From positions 1 to 12,592 of the forward strand of contig JAKAXI010000024.1 in assembly GCA_021816665.1 (NCBI GenBank): a stretch of 12,592 nucleotides of DNA. The letters are read 5' to 3'. Shown in pieces: positions 7,336 through 12,592 of the stretch. A program made the position numbers and the translations under genes. Numbering within the stretch: position 1 is the stretch's first letter; every line of letters begins with the position of its first letter. This DNA is from Bacillota bacterium (GTDB lineage Bacteria; Bacillota; Bacilli; Alicyclobacillales; Alicyclobacillaceae). Under the pieces are notes generated by a model. That model was not told where the DNA came from. It saw only the letters and a list, made by a program, of their open reading frames with translations, and made no database searches.

Positions 7336-7369
7336 CCCTCGTCCCTAACCGGACGGGGGTTTTCTATTT
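7336..7369 (+). terminator. Second T-box terminator
   Basis: CCCTCGTCC (7336-7344) pairs with GGACGGGGG (7351-7359, one G-U pair) around loop CTAACC, followed by TTTTCTATTT (7360-7369). The second antiterminator would pair AGGG (7317-7320) with CCCT (7336-7339). The DAHP synthase ribosome binding site starts only six bases after the T-rich tract. Confidence 0.92.
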
Positions 7370-7391
7370 CAATCAGAGGAGGAATCGTTTC

Positions 7392-8249
7392 ATGTCAAAG
7401 CAAGTTGCGAACAAACCGTACAAACTAGTCAACCGTTCGGCTCATCCAGAATCCACTGTTGTGCGGGTCGGCAAGCATTTTGTCGGCGACGGTTCCCCCA
7501 CGGTCATTGCAGGTCCTTGCTCGGTGGAGAGCCGAGAACAAATCCTGGATATTGCAGAACAGCTTAAACAGTGCGGTGCACACATGCTGAGAGGCGGCGC
7601 GTACAAACCGCGCACCTCTCCGTACGCCTTCCAGGGACTCGGCATAGAGGGTTTAGAGTACCTGGCGCAAGCCAGAGAGGCGACAGGGCTTCCGATCGTA
7701 TCGGAAGTCATGGACACAGGCAGCTTACCGGCAGCATGCGAGTACATCGACGCGATTCAAATTGGGGCCAGGAACATGCAGAACTATCCACTGCTGCGGG
7801 CGGTTGGAAAGACGACAAAGCCGGTGCTCTTAAAACGGGGATTGTCGGCCACCATTGAGGAGTGGTTGATGGCGGCGGAATACATCTTGAACGAGGGTAA
7901 CTCGAACGTGATCCTCTGTGAGCGGGGGATTCGCACATTCGAGACGGCCACTCGAAACACCTTGGATCTCAATGCTGTACCTGTGGTTAAAGACCTGACG
8001 CACTTGCCTATTATCGTAGACCCAAGTCACGGTGTGGGGATTGCACGTTATGTTCCAGCCATGAGCATGGCTGCGCTCGCGGCAGGTGCCGATGGTTTAA
8101 TCCTTGAAGTTCACCAGACACCCGAAACAGCGTTGTCCGATGGCCAACAGAGCCTCACGCCACTTCAGTTTCACCAGCTGATGAAAAGAGTTGAACACTA
8201 CGCGGCGTTTCAGGATAGTTTCGACACGGAGGCGTCCTTGTACGGCTGA
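7392..8249 (+). CDS. aroF: 3-deoxy-7-phosphoheptulonate (DAHP) synthase, class I-beta, lacking the ACT-like regulatory domain
   Basis: This cytosolic enzyme condenses phosphoenolpyruvate and erythrose 4-phosphate to DAHP, the first shikimate pathway step. The 285 residues show IAGPCSVES (39-47), [19 protein letters not shown] (66-84), [10 protein letters not shown] (122-131), KPVLLKRG (143-150), [11 protein letters not shown] (174-184) and VDPSHGVG (209-216). Probable metal ligands are Cys43, His213, Glu239 and Asp250. These four match, at a constant offset of 59, the ligands I recall for the Thermotoga maritima enzyme, whose first about 64 residues are a feedback ACT-like domain. That domain is absent here. 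The ATG is fixed by AGAGGAGGA (7375-7383), and the sequence upstream is the T-box, not hidden coding. No chorismate mutase domain is fused at either end. Control is therefore expected mainly at transcription, through the phenylalanine T-box. Confidence 0.95.
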   Translation: MSKQVANKPYKLVNRSAHPESTVVRVGKHFVGDGSPTVIAGPCSVESREQILDIAEQLKQCGAHMLRGGAYKPRTSPYAFQGLGIEGLEYLAQAREATGLPIVSEVMDTGSLPAACEYIDAIQIGARNMQNYPLLRAVGKTTKPVLLKRGLSATIEEWLMAAEYILNEGNSNVILCERGIRTFETATRNTLDLNAVPVVKDLTHLPIIVDPSHGVGIARYVPAMSMAALAAGADGLILEVHQTPETALSDGQQSLTPLQFHQLMKRVEHYAAFQDSFDTEASLYG

Positions 8250-8268
8250 ATTGCCGACAGCGGACTGG

Positions 8269-8297
8269 AGGCGCGGCGGTGTGACGACGCTGCGCCT
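8269..8297 (+). terminator. GC-rich hairpin after DAHP synthase, weak terminator candidate
   Basis: AGGCGCGGCG (8269-8278) pairs with CGCTGCGCCT (8288-8297), with one G-U pair and a nine-base loop. It lies 19 bases past the DAHP synthase stop. No U-tract follows, so intrinsic termination is doubtful, but the stem is strong. Confidence 0.4.
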
Positions 8298-8321
8298 GAC
8301 AAGTGCCGTCTTCAGTTCTGC

Positions 8322-8350
8322 TTGATTCACAGGTTCGCTCCCTATATGGT
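8322..8350 (+). promoter_or_regulatory. Candidate promoter for the SDR gene pair
   Basis: TTGATT (8322-8327) and TATGGT (8345-8350) each match four of six sigma-A consensus bases at the ideal 17-base spacing. The predicted transcript would begin near 8357, leaving about 110 bases of leader that contain the inverted repeat described next. Confidence 0.42.
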
Positions 8351-8392
8351 TAACTAATGTGTGTCTCTTTGCATGATATCACCGCCTCTTTC

Positions 8393-8435
8393 CACTTTGC
8401 ATGGTCGATCGCAGGTGGGGAACCATTTCAAAGTG
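8393..8435 (+). promoter_or_regulatory. Inverted repeat in the leader of the first SDR gene
   Basis: CACTTTG-C-ATGG (8393-8404) can pair with CCAT-TT-CAAAGTG (8423-8435), eleven pairs with a small internal loop. The 18-base loop contains AGGTGGGG. It could be an operator for a dimeric repressor or an RNA hairpin in the 5' leader. It does not cover the ribosome binding site at 8453-8461. Confidence 0.35.
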
Positions 8436-8468
8436 CACGCAACATCTGGTGTAAGAAGGGGACTACAA

Positions 8469-9209
8469 ATGGTTTCAAACAAGGTCGTGGTCATAACGGG
8501 CGCGAGCAGCGGCATTGGACAAGCGGCAGCGGTTCGGCTGGCACAGGGTGGGGCAAAAGTCGTGCTGTCTGCGCGCAGAGCCGAGCGGTTGAAAGAAACG
8601 GTAGAGCAAATTACAAAGGCAGGCGGGACTGCGAGCTTTTTTCCTGCTGACGTCGCTGACAAAAACGAGGTTCAGGCTCTGGCAGACTATGCGGTTGACG
8701 CCTATGGGCGAATCGACGTCTGGGTCAATAACGCAGGACTGATGCCGCTCTCCTATTTGAACAAACGCAAGTTGGACGAGTGGGACCGCATGGTCGATGT
8801 GAACATCAAGGGCGTGCTGTACGGGATCGCGGCGGCTATCCCCGTCATGGAACGGCAACACAGTGGGCATATCATCAACGTGTCATCTGTGGCGGGTCAT
8901 CGCGTGGGCATGGCCGGCGCCGTCTACAGTGGAACTAAGTTTGCGGTGCGCGCCATCACGGAAGGACTGCGCATGGAACTCTCTCCGTCAACGAACATTC
9001 GCGCCACCATCATCTCACCAGGTATGGTGGAAACAGAATTAACTTCGACGATTACGGACGAGGACGCGCTGACGGCATTGAGGTCCCGCTCTACAGATCA
9101 AGCGTTGACGGGAGAAGACATCGCAAATGCCATCTTCTACGCCGTTGACCAACCGGAGCGAGTCGCTGTCAACGAAATTCTGATTCGGCCGACATCGCAA
9201 CCATCTTGA
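8469..9209 (+). CDS. SDR family NAD(P)-dependent oxidoreductase
   Basis: I start at ATG 8469 because AAGAAGGGG (8453-8461) lies seven bases upstream and the Rossmann fold begins at once; the frame upstream to 8361 is leader. The 246-residue classical short-chain dehydrogenase has TGASSGIG (10-17) for cofactor binding and NNAG (87-90). The catalytic set is Asn112, a Ser in NVSSVAG (near 139-140), Tyr153 and Lys157 in YSGTK. ARR (35-37) after the second strand suggests NADP(H) preference. The C-terminal substrate loop (SPGMVETELTSTITD) is ordinary. This is the YdfG/clavaldehyde-dehydrogenase-like SDR group, which reduces or oxidises varied carbonyl and hydroxyl substrates, so the substrate cannot be named. 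A second SDR gene follows after 26 bases and is probably co-transcribed. Confidence 0.93.
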   Translation: MVSNKVVVITGASSGIGQAAAVRLAQGGAKVVLSARRAERLKETVEQITKAGGTASFFPADVADKNEVQALADYAVDAYGRIDVWVNNAGLMPLSYLNKRKLDEWDRMVDVNIKGVLYGIAAAIPVMERQHSGHIINVSSVAGHRVGMAGAVYSGTKFAVRAITEGLRMELSPSTNIRATIISPGMVETELTSTITDEDALTALRSRSTDQALTGEDIANAIFYAVDQPERVAVNEILIRPTSQPS

Positions 9210-9235
9210 AAAATTATCCATGTAGGTGATGGAAA

Positions 9236-9955
9236 ATGAGTCTGCAAGGAAGAGTGGCGTTAGTTACTGGGGCAGGGAAGGGAATTGGCAAGGCGACTGC
9301 ACTCCGCCTGGCGTCAGAAGGTGTGCATGTTGGGTTGTTGGCGCGCAGTGAGTCCGACCTGAAGGCGGCTGCCGACGCGATTTCGCAGTCGGCGGGGGTG
9401 AGAGTGGCGCATGTGACTGCAGATATTTCGGACCGCGTGAGTGTGGAAAAGGCAATTGCTGAGCTGACCGGAACCTTAGGCCCGATTGACCTGCTCATCA
9501 ACAACGCTGGGACGGCGCAGTTCGGGACAGTCAGCGACATGGACCCAGAGGAATGGGAACGGATCGTCAAAGTGAATTTGTTTGGCACGTACTACGTCAC
9601 CCGGGCTGTGTTGCCAGACATGATGCAGCGGAACACTGGTGCGATTATCAATGTCAGTTCGACCTCTGGCCAGAGAGGCGCCGCGACAACCTCTGCCTAC
9701 TCCGCCTCAAAGTTCGGCATCATGGGGTTCACAGAGTCGCTGATGCAGGAGGCGAGACGACATAACATTCGCGTCACGGCACTCACACCGAGCACTGTGA
9801 ACACAGAAATGGCGTCTACCATTGGACTGAAAATCGGACCCGAGGACCGCATGCTACAACCTGAGGACGTGGCAGAACTGATTACGTCTATTTTGAAGCT
9901 GCCGGAACGCGTCTTCGTCAACCTAGCGGGAATTTGGACGACGAATCCGCAGTAA
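9236..9955 (+). CDS. SDR family oxidoreductase, FabG-like (annotated 3-ketoacyl-ACP reductase type)
   Basis: The 239-residue protein begins MSLQGRVALVTGAGKGIGKA, with TGAGKGIG (11-18) for NAD(P) binding and NNAG (89-92). The catalytic residues are Asn114, Ser141/142 in NVSSTSGQRGA, Tyr155 and Lys159 in YSASK. It ends LPERVFVNLAGIWTTNPQ, a tail I recall from Bacillus proteins annotated as 3-ketoacyl-ACP reductase. LLAR (34-37) after the second strand hints at NADP(H). The ATG at 9236 has a modest ribosome binding site (TAGGTGATGG) and follows the first SDR stop by 26 bases, suggesting one transcript. The two SDRs share the family fold but differ through the middle, so they are probably old paralogues, not a fresh duplication. 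It is not in a fatty-acid synthesis cluster, so a housekeeping FabG role is doubtful. Confidence 0.92.
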   Translation: MSLQGRVALVTGAGKGIGKATALRLASEGVHVGLLARSESDLKAAADAISQSAGVRVAHVTADISDRVSVEKAIAELTGTLGPIDLLINNAGTAQFGTVSDMDPEEWERIVKVNLFGTYYVTRAVLPDMMQRNTGAIINVSSTSGQRGAATTSAYSASKFGIMGFTESLMQEARRHNIRVTALTPSTVNTEMASTIGLKIGPEDRMLQPEDVAELITSILKLPERVFVNLAGIWTTNPQ

Positions 9956-9989
9956 GGACTCGGGTCCTAGACTCGCCAAAGCACGCGTA

Positions 9990-10230
9990 CCCGTGGCTTG
10001 TGCTTGTCTCCGACAGTTGTCGCCGCCACGAGGGATCGGGATCATGGAGTGGACGAACAATGGGCACCACAACCCACTAGTCAGAGGGCGGCGGCTCCGT
10101 GGGTTCTGGCAGGATCTCTAGCTGCTTGTCTGGAACGAGGGTGGAGTGTCTTCCACAATGAGTTGCACAACTCGCTCTGGATAAGCCTCAGCGATCAGAT
10201 AAGACACTGCCAGTAAATGCAGTGGCCGAG
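9990..10230 (-). pseudogene. Decayed alpha/beta hydrolase remnant
   Basis: Minus-strand translation of this 241-bp stretch gives broken pieces of one alpha/beta hydrolase. One frame reads AVSYLIAEAYPERVVQLIVEDTPPSF (about 10120-10200), the helix and strand that normally follow the nucleophile elbow, then hits TAG. Just upstream in another frame is GHC, a possible relic of the GHSxGG elbow. Downstream, after another in-frame stop, comes VVVPIVRPLHDPDPSWRRQLSE (about 10000-10075), which resembles the cap-to-core segment (…VVVPIVRPLNDPDPAWW…LSEIT) of such hydrolases. The N-terminal third, the catalytic Ser motif and the C-terminal Asp/His region are missing or scrambled. Frameshifts, stops and the short length mark it as non-functional. 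It lies on the same strand as, and just 3' of, the thioesterase gene, so it may once have been in that operon. Boundaries are approximate. Confidence 0.7.
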
Positions 10231-10233
10231 CAC

Positions 10234-10671
10234 TCACTCCCATCCCTCGAGCGCGGCGCGCAGGTCGGTTGGCAGGGGGACGCCCTGTCCAGTTGCGGGA
10301 TCCATCGTCACAGACACAATCTGCCCCTTCGCGCAGAGAACCCCTCCCGTTCCGCCGGCGCTCTCGCCCTTGCCGTTTTTGTACTTCACGACGTCAAACT
10401 CGAAGGTCATCGACTTCTCGCCGACCTTGGTCACGCTACAGGTGACTGTGCCGCTGTCTCCGAGTTGCAGCGGCCGCAAGTAGTTGCATTCGACGTGTAC
10501 GCGCGGGAATGCAATTCCCTTTGGCGCTGGCTCGTTGTGGGGATAACCGAGGCGGGCAAGCAACTGGTGCTCGGCTTCTTCGAAGTAACGGAAGATGTTC
10601 GGGTAGTAAATCAGGCCCGCTGCGTCGACGTGGCGCCAGGCGACGGTAAACGGGACGGTGTGTGAGACCAT
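10234..10671 (-). CDS. Acyl-CoA thioesterase, hotdog fold (4HBT/YbgC-like)
   Basis: I place the start at ATG 10671, with AAAGGA (10686-10681) nine bases upstream. The frame stays open to 10788 but that extension is Arg/Cys-rich and unlike a hotdog N-terminus. The 145 residues begin MVSHTVPFTVAWRHVDAAGLIYYP; Asp16 in the HVDAAGLIYYPNIFRYFEEAEH segment is the expected catalytic Asp of 4-hydroxybenzoyl-CoA thioesterase-like enzymes. The central helix (FRYFEEAEHQLLARLG) and the following strands (VHVECNYLRPLQLGDSGTVTCSV, MTFEFDVVKYKNG) complete the fold. These proteins hydrolyse acyl-CoA thioesters in the cytosol, usually as tetramers. The acyl group here is unknown. It is followed by a decayed hydrolase and preceded by a truncated pyruvate carboxylase on the same strand. 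Confidence 0.9.
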   Translation of the reverse strand: MVSHTVPFTVAWRHVDAAGLIYYPNIFRYFEEAEHQLLARLGYPHNEPAPKGIAFPRVHVECNYLRPLQLGDSGTVTCSVTKVGEKSMTFEFDVVKYKNGKGESAGGTGGVLCAKGQIVSVTMDPATGQGVPLPTDLRAALEGWE

Positions 10672-10733
10672 CGGTGTGAGTCCTTTCCGCATGGAATGAG
10701 GGCAGAAATTAACCCCTGGATTAACCACAGACC

Positions 10734-10755
10734 CTTGACCACAGACCCGGTCAAG
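10734..10755. promoter_or_regulatory. Inverted repeat upstream of the thioesterase gene, possible operator
   Basis: CTTGACC (10734-10740) and GGTCAAG (10749-10755) are perfect inverted 7-bp arms with an 8-base spacer. A direct repeat CCACAGACCC (10725-10734 and 10739-10748) overlaps it. The position, about 63 bases before the thioesterase ATG, suits a repressor site, but no regulator gene is nearby. Confidence 0.35.
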
Positions 10756-10816
10756 CCGAGCGACAGACATTCTCACGTCTCGACGCACAGCCTGCCGGGG
10801 CTACCTTGACCGATTA

Positions 10817-12166
10817 CTATTCGAGTACGAACAGCAAGTCGCCCGGTTCAACGCGTTCGCCCGCCTTACACAGGACTTCTTTGACGACGCCGTCGGTCGG
10901 GGACTGAATCTGCATCTCCATCTTCATCGCTTCCGTCACAGCGAGCAAGCTGTTCTTTTCGACCGCGTCACCGGGTTGGACGAGGACCGAGATCACGTTG
11001 CCTGGCATGCTCGCCCCGACTTCCTTCGGGTCACCGCTCGTCTTGCGCCGTGAGTCGGCGGCGCGGGGGGCGGCGCGATCGAGAATCTCAACCTCGCGCG
11101 GCTGACCGTTCAGCTCGAAGAACACGGTGCGCTTGCCGTCCGGTTGCAGGTCGCCAATCGACAAGAGCTTGACGATGAGTGTCTTGCCCTCTTCAATCGG
11201 CACGGCAATTTCTTCGCCAGAGCGCATGCCGTAAAAGAAAGTCAGGGTATCGAGCGGCGTCAGGTTGCCATATTCCGCGCGGTGTTGAACCAAGTCGATC
11301 GTCACCTGTGGGTACATCAGGTACGACATCACCTGTTCGTTAGTCGGCGCGTGGCCGAGCAGCTCTTGCAGGCGGTCGGTCTCCGCGGCAATGTCCACCG
11401 GAGGCAGCAGTTCGCCTGGACGAACTGTGAGCGGCTTGCGGTCGCGCAATACCGCTTTCTGCAGGGCCTCTGGGAAGCCACCTGGGGGCTGGCCCATGTA
11501 GCCCATGAAGTAGTCGATCACGGAACCTGGGAAGTCGAGGTCGGCTGCGCGCTCGATTAACGTCTCTGCGTTCAGTCCGTTTTGCACCATGAACAGCGCG
11601 AAGTCACCGACCATCTTCGAAGACGGCGTCACTTTTACGATGTCGCCGAGCAGTTGGTTCACTTGTGCGTACGCCCGTTTGACGTCGTCAAACTTGTCGC
11701 CGATGCCAAGTGCGATGGCCTGCTCGCGCAGGTTAGTGTACTGACCGCCTGGCATCTCGTGCTGGTAGACTTCCGTTGACGGCACAGTCAGTCCACTTTC
11801 AAAGCGGCTGTAGTAGCGGCGAACGGTCGTCCAGTAGTCCGCGAGCACTTGCAGGTCTGTGAGCTTGTCGGGTACGGCGCGGTCCGTAAACTGCAGGGAC
11901 GCAACGAGCGAGTTCCAACTCGGCTGCGACGTGGTGCCGGCGACAGAGCTAATCGCGACGTCAGCGATGTCGACGCCAGCCTCTGCCGCCATCATCAGCG
12001 TGGAGAGGCCGTTGCCGCTCGTGTCGTGGGTGTGGAGGTGAATCGGGACGGACACATGGTCGCGTAGTGCCTTCACCAACTCGGCGGCTGCGTACGGCTT
12101 GAGCAGGCCCGCCATATCTTTGATCGCGAGGACCTGCGCGCCTGCTTGCTCGAGCGTCTGCGCCAT
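10817..12166 (-). CDS. pyc: Pyruvate carboxylase, C-terminal fragment (half of carboxyltransferase domain plus biotin carrier domain)
   Basis: About 449 residues match the C-terminal part of pyruvate carboxylase, which carboxylates pyruvate to oxaloacetate in the cytosol. From the junction it reads MAQTLEQAGAQVLAIKDMAG, then PIHLHTHDTSGNG, KVTPSSKMVGD and PGGFPEALQKAVL. The biotin carrier domain follows, with biotinylated Lys415 of the fragment in TEAMKMEMQ, and the end is GDLLFVLE. The carbamylated lysine in IKDMAG and the metal-binding His-x-His are present. The biotin carboxylase domain and the first half of the carboxyltransferase barrel, roughly 700 residues, are absent. ATG 12166 is simply the first codon that still matches and is internal in intact homologues; the frame beyond it (to 12487) is antisense to a helicase and not pyruvate carboxylase. 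As assembled, this cannot encode a working enzyme. Confidence 0.92.
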   Translation of the reverse strand: MAQTLEQAGAQVLAIKDMAGLLKPYAAAELVKALRDHVSVPIHLHTHDTSGNGLSTLMMAAEAGVDIADVAISSVAGTTSQPSWNSLVASLQFTDRAVPDKLTDLQVLADYWTTVRRYYSRFESGLTVPSTEVYQHEMPGGQYTNLREQAIALGIGDKFDDVKRAYAQVNQLLGDIVKVTPSSKMVGDFALFMVQNGLNAETLIERAADLDFPGSVIDYFMGYMGQPPGGFPEALQKAVLRDRKPLTVRPGELLPPVDIAAETDRLQELLGHAPTNEQVMSYLMYPQVTIDLVQHRAEYGNLTPLDTLTFFYGMRSGEEIAVPIEEGKTLIVKLLSIGDLQPDGKRTVFFELNGQPREVEILDRAAPRAADSRRKTSGDPKEVGASMPGNVISVLVQPGDAVEKNSLLAVTEAMKMEMQIQSPTDGVVKEVLCKAGERVEPGDLLFVLE

Positions 12167-12592
12167 CCCGAGGCCGAGGCGGCGCTCTCGGGGACCGGTC
12201 TGAACGCGACGCTGAGGCCGTATCAAGTCATTGGCGCCCAGTGGCTCGCGCTGCTCACCGGGCTCGGTCTCGGGGCCTGCCTCGCCGATGACATGGGACT
12301 CGGCAAGACGGTCCAGGTGATTGCGCTCCTGGTGCACGTGCACGGCCGTCCGGGCCGCCGCGCCGCCGCCGGCTCCCCGGACGCCTCGGACGGCCCCAGC
12401 CTCATCGTGGCGCCCGCCTCCCTGATCGCCAACTGGAAAAGTGAGCTCGAGCGATTCGCGCCGCGCCTGAAGGTGTTCGTGGCGCATCCCTCCGAGACGG
12501 ACATTGATCTGAACGACGCCGCGGCGCTCGAGGCGGCGCTCGGCGGGGTCGATGTGGTGCTCTGCACTTATGGCGTCGTCACCCGCTCCGCC
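12167..12592 (+). CDS. SNF2/SWI2-family DEAD-like helicase, internal fragment (open at both ends)
   Basis: This plus-strand frame runs to the window end without a stop. It reads LNATLRPYQVIGAQWLALL, then LGACLADDMGLGKTVQVIAL (Walker A/motif I, Gly-Leu-Gly-Lys-Thr), and LIVAPASLIANWKSELERFAP (motif Ia region). It ends near VVLCTYGVVTRSA, just after the strand that precedes the DEAH box. This is the start of the SNF2 ATPase core, which translocates on double-stranded DNA. Residues upstream of about 12167 in this frame are antisense to pyruvate carboxylase, so the helicase N-terminus is missing and no start codon is supported. Base composition is strikingly GC-rich, with GCC/GCG/CTC codons unlike the genes to the left. 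It is a genuine coding fragment, but its link to the rest of the window is suspect. Confidence 0.88.

Larger units (their letters stand above)
7003..7369 (+). ncRNA. T-box riboswitch leader, Phe-specific, with two antiterminator/terminator modules
   Basis: Stem I base: CGGCT (7017-7021) pairs with AGCCG (7111-7115), and GAAG (7027-7030) with CTTC (7105-7108). Above it lies the loop-E AGTA (7033-7036) opposite GAAG-TTC-A, placing specifier codon TTC (phenylalanine) at 7101-7103 followed by the usual purine. A long imperfect helix (TTCGGATCAGT with ACTGAGCTGAA) leads to the AGAGAG bulge and the GGTGCAA apical element. A probable Stem III is GGAAA/TTTCC near 7175-7195. The canonical T-box AGGGTGGTACCGCG is at 7227-7240; its TGGT would pair with a tRNA ending ACCA, fitting tRNA-Phe. 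A second T-box, AGGGTGGTACCACG, lies at 7317-7330 with its own terminator. Uncharged tRNA-Phe should stabilise the antiterminator and allow transcription of the downstream DAHP synthase gene. Confidence 0.93.

Noticed and set aside
7224..7391. N-terminal extension of DAHP synthase to an upstream ATG
   Set aside because: The added residues are translations of the two T-boxes and terminators; the RBS at 7375-7383 fixes the start at 7392.
9998..10216. 72-codon plus-strand open frame between the SDR gene and thioesterase
   Set aside because: It runs antisense to the alpha/beta hydrolase remnant and has no ribosome binding site or family resemblance.
12167..12487. 107-residue N-terminal extension of the pyruvate carboxylase frame
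   Set aside because: It is antisense to the SNF2 helicase motifs on the plus strand and has no similarity to pyruvate carboxylase.
1..12592. CRISPR array, insertion sequence, prophage or defence system
   Set aside because: No regularly spaced repeats, transposase, integrase, terminal inverted repeats or known defence genes were seen. The SNF2 fragment alone is not enough to propose a defence system.

Overview
The window looks like chromosomal DNA from a Firmicutes bacterium, most likely close to Alicyclobacillaceae or Bacillaceae. This is inferred from a T-box riboswitch with a canonical antiterminator, strong AGGAGG-type ribosome binding sites with some GTG and TTG starts, and an aminotransferase and Lrp regulator that closely resemble the Bacillus AlaT/AlaR pair. 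The far right end (from about 12167) is visibly more GC-rich and appears to belong to a different context.

Layout. 1-403: C-terminal end of an HD-GYP cyclic-di-GMP phosphodiesterase (+). 566-1138: unrecognised 190-residue protein (-). 1356-1770: decayed PLP aminotransferase remnant (-). 1864-2244: small protein with two CxxC pairs (-). 2362-5358: tight three-gene block, threonine dehydratase, AlaR-like Lrp regulator and AlaT-like aminotransferase, followed at 5477-5950 by a flavin reductase and a perfect 13-bp hairpin. 6019-6639: DoxX-like membrane protein facing the other way. 6966-7369: promoter and phenylalanine-specific T-box leader, unusual in carrying two antiterminator/terminator modules behind one Stem I. 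7392-8249: class I-beta DAHP synthase without the N-terminal ACT-like domain. 8469-9955: two adjacent SDR oxidoreductases. About 9990-10230: decayed alpha/beta hydrolase (-). 10234-10671: hotdog thioesterase (-). 10817-12166: C-terminal part of pyruvate carboxylase (-), abruptly joined at about 12166 to the interior of a SNF2-family helicase reading the other way (12167-12592, +).

How the genes fit together. The central block is amino-acid metabolism around pyruvate and 2-oxobutyrate: threonine deamination by IlvA and pyruvate/alanine transamination by AlaT, with a local Lrp-type sensor. DAHP synthase opens the shikimate pathway. Here it appears to be controlled at transcription by uncharged tRNA-Phe rather than by the usual feedback domain. 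The SDR genes, thioesterase and flavin reductase are generic accessory metabolism whose substrates cannot be read from sequence.

I found no defence system, CRISPR array, insertion sequence or tRNA gene. The most notable items are the double-antiterminator T-box paired with an ACT-less DAHP synthase, and the pyruvate carboxylase/SNF2 junction, which may be an assembly chimera or a real rearrangement breakpoint.
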